The notes under the pieces: generated by a model
Seen by the model: the letters and a program-made list of their open reading frames with translations, nothing else
Told to the model about the DNA's origin: nothing
Databases searched by the model: none
Made by a program: the position numbers and the translations under genes
Assembly: GCF_035189165.1 (NCBI RefSeq)
Contig: NZ_CP045246.1
Coordinates: forward strand, 2,666,001 to 2,730,000
DNA length: 64,000 nt
Reading direction: 5' to 3'
Source of the DNA: Arthrobacter sp. JZ12
GTDB taxonomy: Bacteria > Actinomycetota > Actinomycetes > Actinomycetales > Micrococcaceae
Part shown: piece after piece, positions 27,863 through 37,119 of the stretch
Layout of the letters: each line of letters opens with the position of its first letter
Position numbering within the stretch: position 1 is the stretch's first letter

Positions 27863-29721
27863 GCACCGCACCACAGCGAGGCAAGGGTCGCAAGTCCGGC
27901 GAGCCGCCGTCGTCCGGGGTTTCTTCCGGAGTCCACAACGAAGACGTGGTGATGCTGGACCGGGCCCAGAACAAGTCCGTCCGTGCCCGTTCCTTCCGGC
28001 TGCTCGGTTCGCTGATCCGGCCCAACCGGAAGCAGTTCATCTGGACCGCACTGCTGGTGGTGTTCTCGCAGATCGCCCGGGTTTCCGGTCCTGCGATCAT
28101 CGCTTTCGGGATCGACCACGCGCTCCCCTCGCTGCTGCAGGGTGATTCGATGCTTCTGTGGGCCACCGGGATCACCTACCTGCTGGCGGCTGTGCTCTCA
28201 GCGGTCCTGACGTCCGGCTATGTGCTCGCGGCTGCCCGGTTGAGCCAGGAGATGCTGCTCGACCTGCGCCTCCGGGTTTTCCGCCACACGCAGCGTCTCA
28301 GCCTTGAGTTCCACGAGAAGTACACGTCCGGGCGCATCATCTCGCGCCAGACGTCGGACCTTGAGGCGCTGCGCGAACTGCTGGACTCGGGCGTCAGCTC
28401 ATTGGCATCGGGTCTGATGTACATGATCTTTACGGCCGTCACCATCTTTGTGCTCGACTGGCCAACCGGCCTGCTGATCCTCGTTGCCGCCGTTCCAATG
28501 ACGTTCCTGGCCCGCTGGTACCAGAAGCACTCGCAGATCGCCTACCGGTCGTCGCGAGTGGTCTCGGCGAAGCTCATCGTCCACTTCATCGAGACGATGA
28601 CCGGCATCCGCGCCGTGAAGGCCTTCCGCCGCGAGAAGGTGAACGCCGAGCGCTACGACCAGCTCGCCGAGGACTACCGGCGCGTGACGGTCCGTTCAAT
28701 CAACCTCAACGGGGTCTTCCAGCCCGGGCTGGTGCTCATCGGCAACGTGACGGTGGCCGTGGTCCTTCTGGTCGGAGGGTTCCGGGTACTTGGTGGTTCG
28801 CTGGAGGTCGGCGCGTTGCTGGCTCTACTGCTCTACAGCAAGCGCTTCTTCCAGCCGGTGGACCAGATGGCCATGTTCTACAACTCCTTCCAGTCGGCAG
28901 CGGCCGCCCTCGAGAAGGTCTCCGGCCTCCTCGAGGAAGTGCCCACCGTGCGGCCGCCGAAGAACCCAGTGCCGCTGAAGCACGCAAAGGGCGAGATAGC
29001 GTTTGACGGCGTGGAGTTCCGTTACGGGGACGGTCCCGTTGTCCTGCCGCGCATGGACCTCACGATCCCCGCTGGGCAGACGGTCGCGCTGGTCGGCCAG
29101 ACCGGCGCCGGCAAATCCACCCTGGCGAAGGTGATCGCCCGGTTTTACGACGTCTCCTCGGGCAGCGTCACTCTCGACGGCGTGGACCTGCGGAAGCTGT
29201 CCCCGCAGGACCTGCGCCGCGCCGTCGTCATGGTCACCCAGGAAGCCTTCCTCTTCAGCGGTAGCGTGGCGGACAACATTGCGCTCGGGAAGCCGGAAGC
29301 GAGCCGCGAGGAGATCGTGGCTGCGGCGCAGGCCGTGGGCGCGCATGACTTCATCGAATCGCTGCCCGAGGGCTATGACACCGACGTCAACAAGCGCGGC
29401 GGCCGGGTGTCCTCCGGCCAGCGGCAATTGATCAGCTTCGCCCGTGCGTTCCTTGCCGATCCCGCCGTGCTGATTTTGGATGAGGCGACGTCGTCGCTCG
29501 ACATTCCCAGCGAACGGCTGGTGCAGCAGGGCCTTCAGAAGCTCCTCGGCAACCGGACTGCGCTGATCATCGCGCACCGCCTGTCCACGGTGGAGATCGC
29601 CGACCGGGTGCTGGTGGTGCACGACGGCGCGGTGGTGGAAGATGGCACGCCAGCGGACCTGATCAACGGGAACGGACGGTTTGCCACCCTGCATGCCGCC
29701 TGGCAGGACTCGCTCGTCTAG
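27859..29721 (+). CDS. ABC exporter half-transporter (subunit 2, canonical Walker B)
   Basis: The 620-residue partner has a charged N-terminal tail of about 40 residues, six membrane helices, and a nucleotide-binding domain with Walker [10 protein letters not shown] and a normal Q-loop (VTQEAF). Its signature is a variant, VSSGQRQ. Walker B has Glu542 ([11 protein letters not shown]), and the H-loop is IAHRLS. Its altered signature faces the altered Walker B of subunit 1, so both defects fall in the same ATP site. The start is GTG at 27859 overlapping the upstream TGA; the frame open further upstream lies inside subunit 1 and is not used. Confidence 0.93.
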   Translation: MSTAPQRGKGRKSGEPPSSGVSSGVHNEDVVMLDRAQNKSVRARSFRLLGSLIRPNRKQFIWTALLVVFSQIARVSGPAIIAFGIDHALPSLLQGDSMLLWATGITYLLAAVLSAVLTSGYVLAAARLSQEMLLDLRLRVFRHTQRLSLEFHEKYTSGRIISRQTSDLEALRELLDSGVSSLASGLMYMIFTAVTIFVLDWPTGLLILVAAVPMTFLARWYQKHSQIAYRSSRVVSAKLIVHFIETMTGIRAVKAFRREKVNAERYDQLAEDYRRVTVRSINLNGVFQPGLVLIGNVTVAVVLLVGGFRVLGGSLEVGALLALLLYSKRFFQPVDQMAMFYNSFQSAAAALEKVSGLLEEVPTVRPPKNPVPLKHAKGEIAFDGVEFRYGDGPVVLPRMDLTIPAGQTVALVGQTGAGKSTLAKVIARFYDVSSGSVTLDGVDLRKLSPQDLRRAVVMVTQEAFLFSGSVADNIALGKPEASREEIVAAAQAVGAHDFIESLPEGYDTDVNKRGGRVSSGQRQLISFARAFLADPAVLILDEATSSLDIPSERLVQQGLQKLLGNRTALIIAHRLSTVEIADRVLVVHDGAVVEDGTPADLINGNGRFATLHAAWQDSLV

Positions 29722-29737
29722 ACGCAAGCGGGTCCGG

Positions 29738-29767
29738 TTCGTCACCGGCGAATTTGTCCGTTATCCT
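29738..29767 (+). promoter_or_regulatory. Candidate promoter of tRNA-Pro
   Basis: TTCGTC (29738-29743) and TATCCT (29762-29767) are 18 nt apart, and the tRNA begins 53 nt downstream of the -10. Confidence 0.5.
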
Positions 29768-29820
29768 TGAGAGGTTGCTTTCGCGGATCGGTTCTTCCGA
29801 AGTGCAGCGGAAAGCGCAAT

Positions 29821-29897
29821 CGGGGTGTGGCGCAGCTTGGTAGCGCGCGTCGTTCGGGACGACGAGGCCGCAGGTTCAAATCCTGTCACCCCGACCA
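29821..29897 (+). tRNA. tRNA-Pro (anticodon CGG)
   Basis: This 77-nt cloverleaf has a 7-bp acceptor stem (CGGGGTG with CACCCCG), a GCGC D-stem, a CGTCG/CGACG anticodon stem with loop TTCGGGA (anticodon CGG), a GGTTCAAAT T-loop context, and an encoded CCA end. It reads the proline codon CCG. A strong terminator follows directly. Confidence 0.97.
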
Positions 29898-29903
29898 ATA
29901 TGC

Positions 29904-29945
29904 AGAGAAGGTGCCTCCAGGCTGGAGGCACCTTCTCTTTAGTTT
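29904..29945 (+). terminator. Rho-independent terminator of tRNA-Pro
   Basis: AGAGAAGGTGCCTCCA (29904-29919) pairs perfectly with 29923-29938 (16 bp, 3-nt loop) and is followed by TTAGTTT. It can also act on the convergent purC side because of the A-rich opposite flank. Confidence 0.93.
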
Positions 29946-29963
29946 CTGAACGAATGCCCGACG

Positions 29964-30830
29964 CTAGAGGAACGTGCGTCCCGTCAGCCGCTCATAGGCT
30001 TCGACGTACCGCGCGCGGGTCTTCTCCACCACGTCCGCAGGGAGCGCGGGCGGCTCGGAGTTTCCGTCCCAACCGGATTCGTCGGACGTCAGCCAGTCGC
30101 GCACAAACTGCTTGTCGAAGGACGGTTGCGCCTTGCCCGGCGAGTACAGCTCCGCATCCCAGAACCGCGAGGAATCGGGGGTCAGCACCTCATCACCCAA
30201 CGTCACCTCACCGGTGTTCGAGAGCCCGAACTCCACCTTGGTGTCGGCCAGGATGATCCCGCGGTCCCGGGCGATTGCCTCCGCGCGGGAGTAGATGTCC
30301 AGCGTCAGCGTCTTCAGCTTGGCAGCGAGGTCGTCGCCCAGCATCATGACGACGGCGTCGTAGGTGATGTTCTCGTCGTGCTCCCCTACCTCTGCCTTGG
30401 CCGACGGCGTGAACAGCGGTTTCTCGAGCCGTGACCCGTCCACCAGGCCCTCGGGCAGCGGCAGTTCGCAGACCGTACGGGTGGCCTGATACTCCTTCAG
30501 TCCGGAACCGGTGAGGTAGCCGCGCGCGATGCACTCGACCGGGAACATCTCCAGCCGCTTGCAGATCATCGCCCGTCCGGCCACTTCCGCCGGCACGTCG
30601 GTCGAGATCACGTGGTTGGGGACCTCGCCCAGCTGCTCGAACCACCACAGGCTCAGCTGCGTCAGGACACGTCCCTTGTCGGGAATTTCGCTCGTTAGGA
30701 CGTAGTCGTAGGCGCTGATGCGGTCGCTGGCTACCACCAGTACCCGGTCGTCTTCTCCCGACTCCGGTTCATACAGGTCGCGGACCTTGCCGGAGTAGAT
30801 GTGCCGCCAGCCGGGAATCTCCTGCGCCAT
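29964..30830 (-). CDS. purC: SAICAR synthetase
   Basis: The 288-residue enzyme joins CAIR and aspartate in de novo purine synthesis. It shows the SGKVRDLYE nucleotide-binding start, SDRISAYD, ECIARGYLTGSG, LPEGLVDGSRL, the DTKVEFG strand and the DKQFVRDWL motif near the C terminus. The length fits the fungal/actinobacterial form. The ATG at 30830 lies two bases after the purD stop, so purD-purC is one operon. The tRNA-Pro terminator stands between it and the exporter genes. Confidence 0.97.
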   Translation of the reverse strand: MAQEIPGWRHIYSGKVRDLYEPESGEDDRVLVVASDRISAYDYVLTSEIPDKGRVLTQLSLWWFEQLGEVPNHVISTDVPAEVAGRAMICKRLEMFPVECIARGYLTGSGLKEYQATRTVCELPLPEGLVDGSRLEKPLFTPSAKAEVGEHDENITYDAVVMMLGDDLAAKLKTLTLDIYSRAEAIARDRGIILADTKVEFGLSNTGEVTLGDEVLTPDSSRFWDAELYSPGKAQPSFDKQFVRDWLTSDESGWDGNSEPPALPADVVEKTRARYVEAYERLTGRTFL

Positions 30831-30832
30831 CC

Positions 30833-32122
30833 CTACGCCTCGCTGCCGGCCGACACGACGATCTCACCGCGGGCTGCCCGCGCGGCGATATCCGTACGGT
30901 ACTGACCGCCTTCCAACGCAAGGCGGCTGACGCCGTCGTACGCTTTATCGCGCGCCTCGGCGAGATCCGCACCGAGCCCGACGACGGCGAGAACCCGCCC
31001 ACCGGAGGAAACCACGGCACCGTCCCCGTTCAGCGCGGTACCGGCGTGCAGCACGTGCACGCCGTCGAGTGCCTCCGCCTCTTCCAGCCCACGGATGGGG
31101 TCACCCGTGCGCGGCGTGTCCGGGTAGTTGGCCGAGGCGAGCACGACGGCGACGGCCGTCTCCGAAGCCCAGTGCAGGTTGTCGATGGTCGCCAGCTCAC
31201 CCTTCGCAGCGGCAAGCAGGACGCCGCCGAGAGGTGTCTTCAAGCGTGCGAGCACGGCCTGGGTCTCGGGATCACCGAAGCGGGCGTTGAATTCAATGAC
31301 ACGCAGACCGCGGGAGGTGAGGGCGAGACCGCAGTAGAGCACGCCCGTGAACGGGGTGCCGCGGCGGGCCATCTCGTCGATGGTGGGCTGAGCCACGCGC
31401 TCGATGACCTCGTCCACCAGCCCGGCAGGCACCCACTCGAGCGGCGAATACGCGCCCATGCCGCCGGTATTGGGGCCTTCGTCGTTGTCGAAGATGCGCT
31501 TGAAATCCTGCGCCGGGGCCAGCGGCACAACGGTGGAGCCGTCGGACAGGACAAACAGGGAAACCTCCGGCCCGTCGAGGTACTCCTCGATGACCACGGT
31601 GCCACCCGCGTCGAAGCAGGCCTGCGCGTGTTCCAGCGCGGCATCCCGGTCAGAGGTGACCACGACGCCCTTGCCCGCGGCGAGCCCATCATCCTTCACG
31701 ACGTACGGAGCGCCGAAAGCATCGAGGGCTTCGGCGGCTTCATCCGCGGTGGAGGCAACCTTGGCCATCGCGGTGGGAACGCCGGCCGCGGCCATGATCT
31801 GCTTGGCGAACGCCTTCGACGCCTCAAGCTGGGCGGCTGCCTTGGTTGGACCGAAAACAGGGATGCCCGCTTCGATGAGTGCGTCCGCGACCCCGGCGGC
31901 GAGCGGTGCCTCCGGACCGACCACAACCAGGTCAGAGCCGAGCGACCGGGCCAGTTCGGTCACGGCAGCGGGATCGTTCGCGTTGATGCTGTGCACGGGG
32001 ACCACCTGGGCGATGCCGGCGTTACCGGGAGCCGCGTGGACCTCGCTGACAAAGGGATCGGCCAGAAGCGCTCGGACAATGGCGTGTTCGCGGCCTCCGG
32101 GGCCAATCACAAGAACCTTCAC
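30833..32122 (-). CDS. purD: Phosphoribosylamine-glycine ligase (GARS)
   Basis: The 429-residue ATP-grasp enzyme makes GAR from phosphoribosylamine and glycine. GPGGREHAI, the PGNAG motif, VVKDDGLAAGKGV, EEYLDGPEVSLF, GPNTGGMGAYSP and EFNARFGDPETQ are all present. The start is GTG at 32122. TACCCT lies eight bases before it and there is no Shine-Dalgarno sequence, so the transcript may be leaderless. It is divergent from the molybdopterin oxidoreductase gene; an inverted repeat spans the shared promoter region. Confidence 0.97.
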   Translation of the reverse strand: MKVLVIGPGGREHAIVRALLADPFVSEVHAAPGNAGIAQVVPVHSINANDPAAVTELARSLGSDLVVVGPEAPLAAGVADALIEAGIPVFGPTKAAAQLEASKAFAKQIMAAAGVPTAMAKVASTADEAAEALDAFGAPYVVKDDGLAAGKGVVVTSDRDAALEHAQACFDAGGTVVIEEYLDGPEVSLFVLSDGSTVVPLAPAQDFKRIFDNDEGPNTGGMGAYSPLEWVPAGLVDEVIERVAQPTIDEMARRGTPFTGVLYCGLALTSRGLRVIEFNARFGDPETQAVLARLKTPLGGVLLAAAKGELATIDNLHWASETAVAVVLASANYPDTPRTGDPIRGLEEAEALDGVHVLHAGTALNGDGAVVSSGGRVLAVVGLGADLAEARDKAYDGVSRLALEGGQYRTDIAARAARGEIVVSAGSEA

Positions 32123-32182
32123 AGTAGTTCAGGGTACTGGTTTGGCGCTGGGCGGAACTACTATGCGGGTCTACTGTGAAGG
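32116..32182. repeat. Inverted repeat across the purD/oxidoreductase divergent promoters
   Basis: CCTTCACAGTAG (32116-32127) and CTACTGTGAAGG (32171-32182) are perfect 12-bp inverted arms 43 nt apart. The left arm overlaps the purD start codon. The arms lie where the two divergent transcripts should begin. Confidence 0.6.
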
Positions 32183-32252
32183 AGAAGAACCTTCCCTTTG
32201 GCGCGGCCCCGGCCGGACCCATACCGTGGCCGCCGCTCTCCGAAGAACCAGT

Positions 32253-33881
32253 ATGAAAATCGCCCGCCGCCCCAGCCGTACCCGGCCCCTTCGACGATCC
32301 GTCCCGGTACTCGCGATGCTGGCCGGCGTTCTCGCCGCCGGCCTGGTCCTGGGAGTCGCCGAACTGGTGGGAGCGTTCGTCTCAACACGCTCGGCGCCGC
32401 TGATCGCGCTCGGTTCCACGTTCATCGACTTCACGCCTTCCTGGCTGAAGGACTTCGCGATCAGCACCTTCGGAACCAACGACAAGCTCGCCCTCTTCAT
32501 CGGCATGGGCGTTACGATCGTCCTCCTCGCCGCGGCACTGGGTTACCTTGCCTGGCGCCGGTTCATCCTGGGCGCGGTGGGCGTACTCCTCATGGGCGCG
32601 ATCATGGTCGCGGCCGTGCTTACCCGGGCCGGAGCTGCCAGCCAGGACGCCTACCCCTCGGTGCTCGGCACCCTCGTTGGGCTCGCCGCCCTGCACTGGA
32701 TGGTGCGTTGGCTCCCGTCGCGCGTTTCCAGCGCGCCCAGCGCGCCTAACCAGGAAGAGTACGACGACGGCAGGCCCGGCGCCGCGGCAACCGCACCGGC
32801 GCGAGCCAAGACTGGCACCACCCGGCGCGGGTTCTTCGTGGCAGCGGGGGTAACCGCCGTCGTCGCTGTCGTTTCGGCCGCCGGCGGCTCGGTGGTCAGC
32901 GGCATCCGCAATACCGTCAATGCCGCGCGCGAACGCCTGAGCCTGCCCGTTCCGGCGAGCCCTGCCGAAGCGGTGCCCAGCGGCGTCGACGCACAGCTCG
33001 ACGGAGTGGATCCGTGGTTGACTCCCAACTCCGAGTTCTACCGGATCGACACAGCGCTGCAGGTTCCGGCGGTCGACGTCGACACGTGGCAGCTGCGCGT
33101 CCACGGGCTTGTGGAGGAAGAAGTCACGATCTCGTTCCAGGACCTGCTGGACTCCGAACTGGTGGAGCGGCACATCACCCTCGCCTGTGTGTCCAACCCG
33201 GTGGGCGGGGACCTGGTGGGAAACGCGAAGTGGCTCGGCTACCCCATCCGCAATCTTCTGGAGCGTGCCCGTCCTACCGACGGTGCGGACATGGTCCTGT
33301 CCACGAGTACCGACGGGTTCAGCGCCTCCACTCCCCTGCCCGTCCTGCGGGACGACCGTGACGCACTGCTCGCGATCGCGATGAACGACGAACCGCTGCC
33401 CTTAGAGCACGGCTATCCGGTCCGCATGGTGGTGCCGGGACTCTACGGTTATGTCTCGGCGACCAAGTGGGTGGTGGACCTCGAGGTGACGCGGTTTGCC
33501 GACGCGCGGGCCTACTGGACGGACCGGGGCTGGTCCGAGCGGGGCCCGATCAAGACTCAATCGCGCGTGGAGGTTCCCCGCCCATTCGCCAAGGTGCCGG
33601 CAGGGACGGTCCGTGTGGGCGGTACCGCGTGGGCGCAGCACCGCGGTGTGGAGAGGGTTCAGGTGCAAGTCGACGACGGCCCGTGGGAAGACGCCGCCCT
33701 TGCTACCGAATACAGCGTCGACACCTGGCGGCAGTGGACGCACGAGGTCCAGTTGGAGCCCGGCTCGCACCGCATCCGCTGCCGGGCCTACGACCCGGAG
33801 GGCGTGCAGACCGAGAAGCGCGCCAACCCGGTTCCGGATGGGGCGTCCGGCTGGCACACGGTTGAGTTCTCCGCGGAGTGA
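32253..33881 (+). CDS. Membrane-anchored molybdopterin-dependent oxidoreductase (sulfite oxidase-like fold)
   Basis: This 542-residue protein has five N-terminal membrane helices (about 15-170), then TTRRGFFVAAG, a twin-arginine-like step into a further hydrophobic segment. The soluble part (about 250-430) is a SUOX-like molybdopterin domain with the Mo-ligand candidate Cys312 (ITLACVSNPVGGD). A C-terminal Mo-co dimerisation beta domain (about 440-540) follows. It probably acts outside the membrane; the substrate is unknown. ATG 32253 is used; ATG 32163 in the same frame would add 30 polar residues. Confidence 0.87.
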   Translation: MKIARRPSRTRPLRRSVPVLAMLAGVLAAGLVLGVAELVGAFVSTRSAPLIALGSTFIDFTPSWLKDFAISTFGTNDKLALFIGMGVTIVLLAAALGYLAWRRFILGAVGVLLMGAIMVAAVLTRAGAASQDAYPSVLGTLVGLAALHWMVRWLPSRVSSAPSAPNQEEYDDGRPGAAATAPARAKTGTTRRGFFVAAGVTAVVAVVSAAGGSVVSGIRNTVNAARERLSLPVPASPAEAVPSGVDAQLDGVDPWLTPNSEFYRIDTALQVPAVDVDTWQLRVHGLVEEEVTISFQDLLDSELVERHITLACVSNPVGGDLVGNAKWLGYPIRNLLERARPTDGADMVLSTSTDGFSASTPLPVLRDDRDALLAIAMNDEPLPLEHGYPVRMVVPGLYGYVSATKWVVDLEVTRFADARAYWTDRGWSERGPIKTQSRVEVPRPFAKVPAGTVRVGGTAWAQHRGVERVQVQVDDGPWEDAALATEYSVDTWRQWTHEVQLEPGSHRIRCRAYDPEGVQTEKRANPVPDGASGWHTVEFSAE

Positions 33882-33892
33882 TGCGCGATACT
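33862..33892 (+). promoter_or_regulatory. Candidate promoter of the leaderless asparaginase gene
   Basis: TTGAGT (33862-33867) and GATACT (33887-33892) are 19 nt apart. GATACT ends six bases before the ATG at 33899. This internal promoter overlaps the end of the upstream coding sequence. Confidence 0.45.
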
Positions 33893-33898
33893 GGAACC

Positions 33899-34903
33899 AT
33901 GCCCGCCACCTTCACCTCCACGAGCGCTGTGGACCTCGCGGTTCTGGAGCGTAACGGCTTCATCGAATCCCGCCATATCGGCTCGGCCGTGGTCCTTGCC
34001 GCCGACGGATCCACCGTGACCGAGCTCGGCGATGTCCATGCGCCCATCTTCCCGCGCTCCACCCTCAAGCCGTTCCAGGCCCTGGCCGCGATGCAGTCGG
34101 GTGTGCCGTTGAGGGGCGCTCAGGTAGCACTCGCCGCCGCCAGCCATGTCGGCAGCCGCGAGCATATGGACGTGGTGGAGTCGATGCTTACCGCCGCGGG
34201 CGTCACGGAAGATGACCTGCAGTGCCCGCCCGACTGGCCGCAGGACGAGGAAGCACGTAACTGGCTCCTCACTACCGGACAGGGCCGCCGTCGTCTGGCC
34301 TTCAACTGCTCCGGCAAGCACGCTGCCTTCCTCTGGGCCTGCACCGAGAACTCCTGGGACACCAAGACCTACCTGGACCGCGACCACCCGCTGCAGAAGC
34401 GGATCGCGGAAGTCATCGAGGAGTACACCGGGGAGCAGGTCCAGCACTGGGCCGTCGATGGTTGCGGAGCCCCGCTTGGCGCGGTGTCGCTGACCGGCCT
34501 GGCACGGGGTATCGGCAGGATCGCAAAGGCACCCGGCGACAAGAACGCCGATGCCCGCGCTGCCACCGTCGCCACCGCGATGCTGGACTACCCTTGGGCT
34601 GTGCACGGCCGCGGACGTGAGAACTCCGTTGTGATGGAAGACCTTGGAATCATCGCGAAGAACGGCGCCGAAGGCGTCCTGGTGATGGCTGCTCCCAACG
34701 GCGTCTCCATGGCGTTGAAGATGCTGGACGGGAACATCCGCGCCACCACGCTGGTGGGGCTGACGCTCCTGGCCGCCTCGGGCGCGCTCGACGCCGAGGC
34801 CGTCGCCCCCGTCCTCGAGAAGGTTGTGCAGCCGGTCCTCGGCGGCGGCGTACCGGTGGGCAAGCTGCGGCTCGCAGCACCCGTGATGGCCCTCCTGGAC
34901 TGA
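33899..34903 (+). CDS. Asparaginase (AnsA/Rhizobium etli type, asparaginase_II family)
   Basis: The 334-residue protein matches the COG4448 family of L-asparaginases, which is unrelated to the bacterial type I/II enzymes. It contains the [11 protein letters not shown] segment, the [12 protein letters not shown] stretch, the [11 protein letters not shown] motif with its conserved Ser-Cys-Ser-Gly-Lys-like core (here NCSGKH) and VDGCGAP. It would release ammonia from asparagine in the cytoplasm. The ATG at 33899 is preferred to a GTG at 33878. It heads a compact operon with the SCP-like gene and the DUF2079 gene. Confidence 0.88.
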   Translation: MPATFTSTSAVDLAVLERNGFIESRHIGSAVVLAADGSTVTELGDVHAPIFPRSTLKPFQALAAMQSGVPLRGAQVALAAASHVGSREHMDVVESMLTAAGVTEDDLQCPPDWPQDEEARNWLLTTGQGRRRLAFNCSGKHAAFLWACTENSWDTKTYLDRDHPLQKRIAEVIEEYTGEQVQHWAVDGCGAPLGAVSLTGLARGIGRIAKAPGDKNADARAATVATAMLDYPWAVHGRGRENSVVMEDLGIIAKNGAEGVLVMAAPNGVSMALKMLDGNIRATTLVGLTLLAASGALDAEAVAPVLEKVVQPVLGGGVPVGKLRLAAPVMALLD

Positions 34904-34905
34904 GC

Positions 34906-35277
34906 ATGGCACGACGGCGTATCTCCCAGGCAGCCGGCACCGCCGCCCTCCGTGCCGTGGTCGGCGGCAGCACTGACCGCACCGAGCGCACGACGGCGGT
35001 CCGCTTCTCGCTGGAGGAACTCGCCGCGCGCGCACCCGGCAACAGCGTGGAAGTCCGGGTGCCGCCCCTCGGCGTCACCCAGTGCGTGGAAGGTCCGCGG
35101 CATACCCGCGGAACCCCACCCAACGTCGTCGAGACCGACGCCGACACCTGGCTTGCTCTGGTCACCGGCACGCTGAGCTGGTCCGACGCCGTGGCCTCCG
35201 GCGCGGTATCCGCTTCTGGACAACGGGCGGACCTGAGCGGCGTACTGCCGCTCTTCTCCTCAGCGGGCGCGGGATGA
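34906..35277 (+). CDS. Sterol-carrier-family protein (SCP-like)
   Basis: This 123-residue protein has a pattern common in actinobacteria upstream of purF ([64 protein letters not shown]). The second half resembles the SCP2-like domain of the MDMPI group. No enzymatic residues can be named; lipid or small-ligand binding is the usual guess. The ATG is two bases after the asparaginase stop, and its own stop overlaps the DUF2079 start (ATGA). Confidence 0.83.
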   Translation: MARRRISQAAGTAALRAVVGGSTDRTERTTAVRFSLEELAARAPGNSVEVRVPPLGVTQCVEGPRHTRGTPPNVVETDADTWLALVTGTLSWSDAVASGAVSASGQRADLSGVLPLFSSAGAG

Positions 35278-36722
35278 CTGTCGAGCGGGAGCGCTCGACC
35301 GGTGCCGAACTCCGCCGCCGGGCACTGCGCAGCGCTGCCGCTTCCTTCCGCCGTCAACCGGTGGAAGCCTGGATCGTCGCGGGGGTTGTCACTGCCCTGT
35401 ACTCGGTCTTCTCGATCGCCCAGTGGAACCGCTTCGACACCCCGTCCTGGGACCTTGGAATCTTCACCCAACTGGCCAAGGCCTACGCCGGACTGAACGC
35501 GCCGATCGTGCCGATCAAGGGCCACGAGTTCAACCTGCTCGGCGACCACTTCCACCCCCTTCTGGTGGTGCTGGGTCCCGTGTATGCCCTGTTTCCGTCT
35601 GGCCTGACGCTCCTCATCCTGCAGAACGTTCTCATCGGGTTCTCGGCCTTCGTGATCACCCGGCTTGCGGTGCGGCACATCGGACGCAGCGGAGGCCTGT
35701 TCCTCGGCGCCGCCTACGGGGTCTCCTGGGGTGTGCAGGCCGCCGTTGCCGTGCAGTTCCACGAGATCGCCCTTGCCCTGCCCCTGCTGGCTTTGGCACT
35801 GGAGGCCTACCTCGACGGGCGGCTGCGCACCGCCGTCGTTACCGCCGGACTGCTGGTGTTCGTGAAGGAAGACCTGGGGCTCACCGTTCTGGCCTTCGGG
35901 CTGGTCCTGGCCTGGCGTTTCCGCCGCCACTACAAGGTAGGACTGGGCCTCGCCGTCTGGGGCCTGGCGTGGATGGTGCTGTCCGTGGCGCTGATCCTCC
36001 CCGCCCTGAACACCGGCGGTACCTATGACTACGCCGACCGCATCGACATCGGCGCCCTCCTGCGCGACCCGGTCAACACCCTTTTCATCATGCTCACAGC
36101 GCCGGAGAAATACGAGACCCTGTGGCTGCTGCTCCTGGCCGGCGGGTTCCTGTTCCTGCGCTCGCCCCTGGCGCTGCTGATGGTGCCCACACTGCTGTGG
36201 CGGTTTGCGGCAGGCAACGAGTTCTACTGGGGCCCGGACTGGCACTACAACGCCGTGCTCATGCCCATCCTTTTCGCGGCGCTCGTGGATGCAATCCTGG
36301 CGGCCCGCCGCAGCAGGCGGACCTGGTTGCGGTCCTACAGTGCCGCCGTCGTGCCCGTGGTTTCAGTGGTGGCGCTGATGCTGCTGCCGAATCAGCCACT
36401 GGGGACGCTGGCGAAGCCGGAGACGCTCGCCCAGTCGCCCCGCTGGGACGCGGCACACCGACTGATGGACTCAATTCCGCAGGGATCCACCGTCGAGACC
36501 GGCGTCGGCCTGATGCCGTACCTGGTGCCGGAAACCGAGGTCTACTGGATCGGGAACGAGAATCCGCCCCCGGATTACCTCATTGTCGACGCCGACGACT
36601 GGAGTTGGGGGCCCGTCCGCCCGTCGAGCGCCGAACAGCATGCCGAAGATACCTGGCCCGGCGAGAACTACACCCTGGTCTTCGAGGAGGCCGGCTACCA
36701 ACTGGTCAAGCGCGACGGCTGA
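35274..36722 (+). CDS. DUF2079 multi-spanning membrane protein
   Basis: The 482-residue protein has about ten predicted membrane helices. The [14 protein letters not shown] and [16 protein letters not shown] motifs after helix 1 and the [15 protein letters not shown] motif are typical of DUF2079 proteins. These resemble GT-C glycosyltransferases, with the first loop as a candidate catalytic site (DLGIF, GDHFHP). The C-terminal about 120 residues form a soluble domain (VDADDWSWG). A role in envelope glycosylation is inferred from the fold only. The ATG at 35274 overlaps the upstream stop. Confidence 0.87.
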   Translation: MTVERERSTGAELRRRALRSAAASFRRQPVEAWIVAGVVTALYSVFSIAQWNRFDTPSWDLGIFTQLAKAYAGLNAPIVPIKGHEFNLLGDHFHPLLVVLGPVYALFPSGLTLLILQNVLIGFSAFVITRLAVRHIGRSGGLFLGAAYGVSWGVQAAVAVQFHEIALALPLLALALEAYLDGRLRTAVVTAGLLVFVKEDLGLTVLAFGLVLAWRFRRHYKVGLGLAVWGLAWMVLSVALILPALNTGGTYDYADRIDIGALLRDPVNTLFIMLTAPEKYETLWLLLLAGGFLFLRSPLALLMVPTLLWRFAAGNEFYWGPDWHYNAVLMPILFAALVDAILAARRSRRTWLRSYSAAVVPVVSVVALMLLPNQPLGTLAKPETLAQSPRWDAAHRLMDSIPQGSTVETGVGLMPYLVPETEVYWIGNENPPPDYLIVDADDWSWGPVRPSSAEQHAEDTWPGENYTLVFEEAGYQLVKRDG

Positions 36723-36728
36723 TCCCGG

Positions 36729-36740
36729 TAGCCTTGAAGC
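36729..36740 (+). promoter_or_regulatory. Candidate -10 element of a leaderless gene
   Basis: TAGCCT (36729-36734) lies six bases before the ATG at 36741, and no Shine-Dalgarno sequence is present. Confidence 0.4.
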
Positions 36741-37034
36741 ATGAGTTCGCAGCACCCTGAGCGCCGCCAGGTCACCGTTCGGCGCGCCCCCAAGTTCGCA
36801 TCCTTCATGGGACTCGGGGCCCTGATCGGGTTCATCGCCGCGCTGATCGTCGCCTACAGCGGTCCGGGCGACCCTACGCTCACCCGCGAATCGGTGCTCG
36901 GCTTCTTCACGGTTGTCTTCGCGCTGCCGGGCGTGCTCCTCGGTGCACTGCTGGCCCTGCTGCTCGACTGGATCAGCGTTCGCCGCGCCCGCCAGGCCAC
37001 CGCGGAGCGCACCCACGACGACGACACCGCCTAG
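36741..37034 (+). CDS. Small two-helix membrane protein upstream of purF
   Basis: This 97-residue protein has a charged N terminus, two membrane helices (about 19-43 and 53-77) and a polar, acidic tail. The FMGLGALIGFIAALIVAY helix and the ESVLGFFTVVFALPGVLLGA helix are conserved-looking features of small actinobacterial proteins near purF. The function is unknown. It appears to be transcribed from its own promoter, because the upstream gene ends at 36722 and a -10 element lies in between. Confidence 0.8.
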   Translation: MSSQHPERRQVTVRRAPKFASFMGLGALIGFIAALIVAYSGPGDPTLTRESVLGFFTVVFALPGVLLGALLALLLDWISVRRARQATAERTHDDDTA

Positions 37035-37107
37035 GAAGCTCCCGCGCCCGCACGCGCGCCCGTCCGCAACAAACGCGCACGGGAAATCCGCCCCTGTTAC
37101 GCCGTGA

Positions 37108-37119
37108 GAGAATGGAGTA
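37108..37119 (+). promoter_or_regulatory. Candidate -10 element before purF
   Basis: GAGAAT (37108-37113) ends six bases before the purF ATG at 37120. GGAG inside the six-base interval is too close to the ATG to be a normal ribosome binding site for it. Confidence 0.35.

Noticed and set aside
25970..27874. Open frame of more than 600 codons antisense to the ABC exporter gene, and similar long antisense frames at 13160-14821, 40142-41542, 48139-49551 and 61124-62329
   Set aside because: Each lies opposite a gene with clear family motifs. Such frames are expected in high-GC codon usage, and their translations show no recognisable family.
29821..29938. tRNA-Pro as an integration site for a mobile island
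   Set aside because: No integrase gene and no repeated tRNA 3' fragment was seen; housekeeping genes flank both sides.
31404..32252. Long upstream extension of the molybdopterin oxidoreductase frame across purD
   Set aside because: It is the shadow of purD on the other strand; the family-like sequence begins after 32253.
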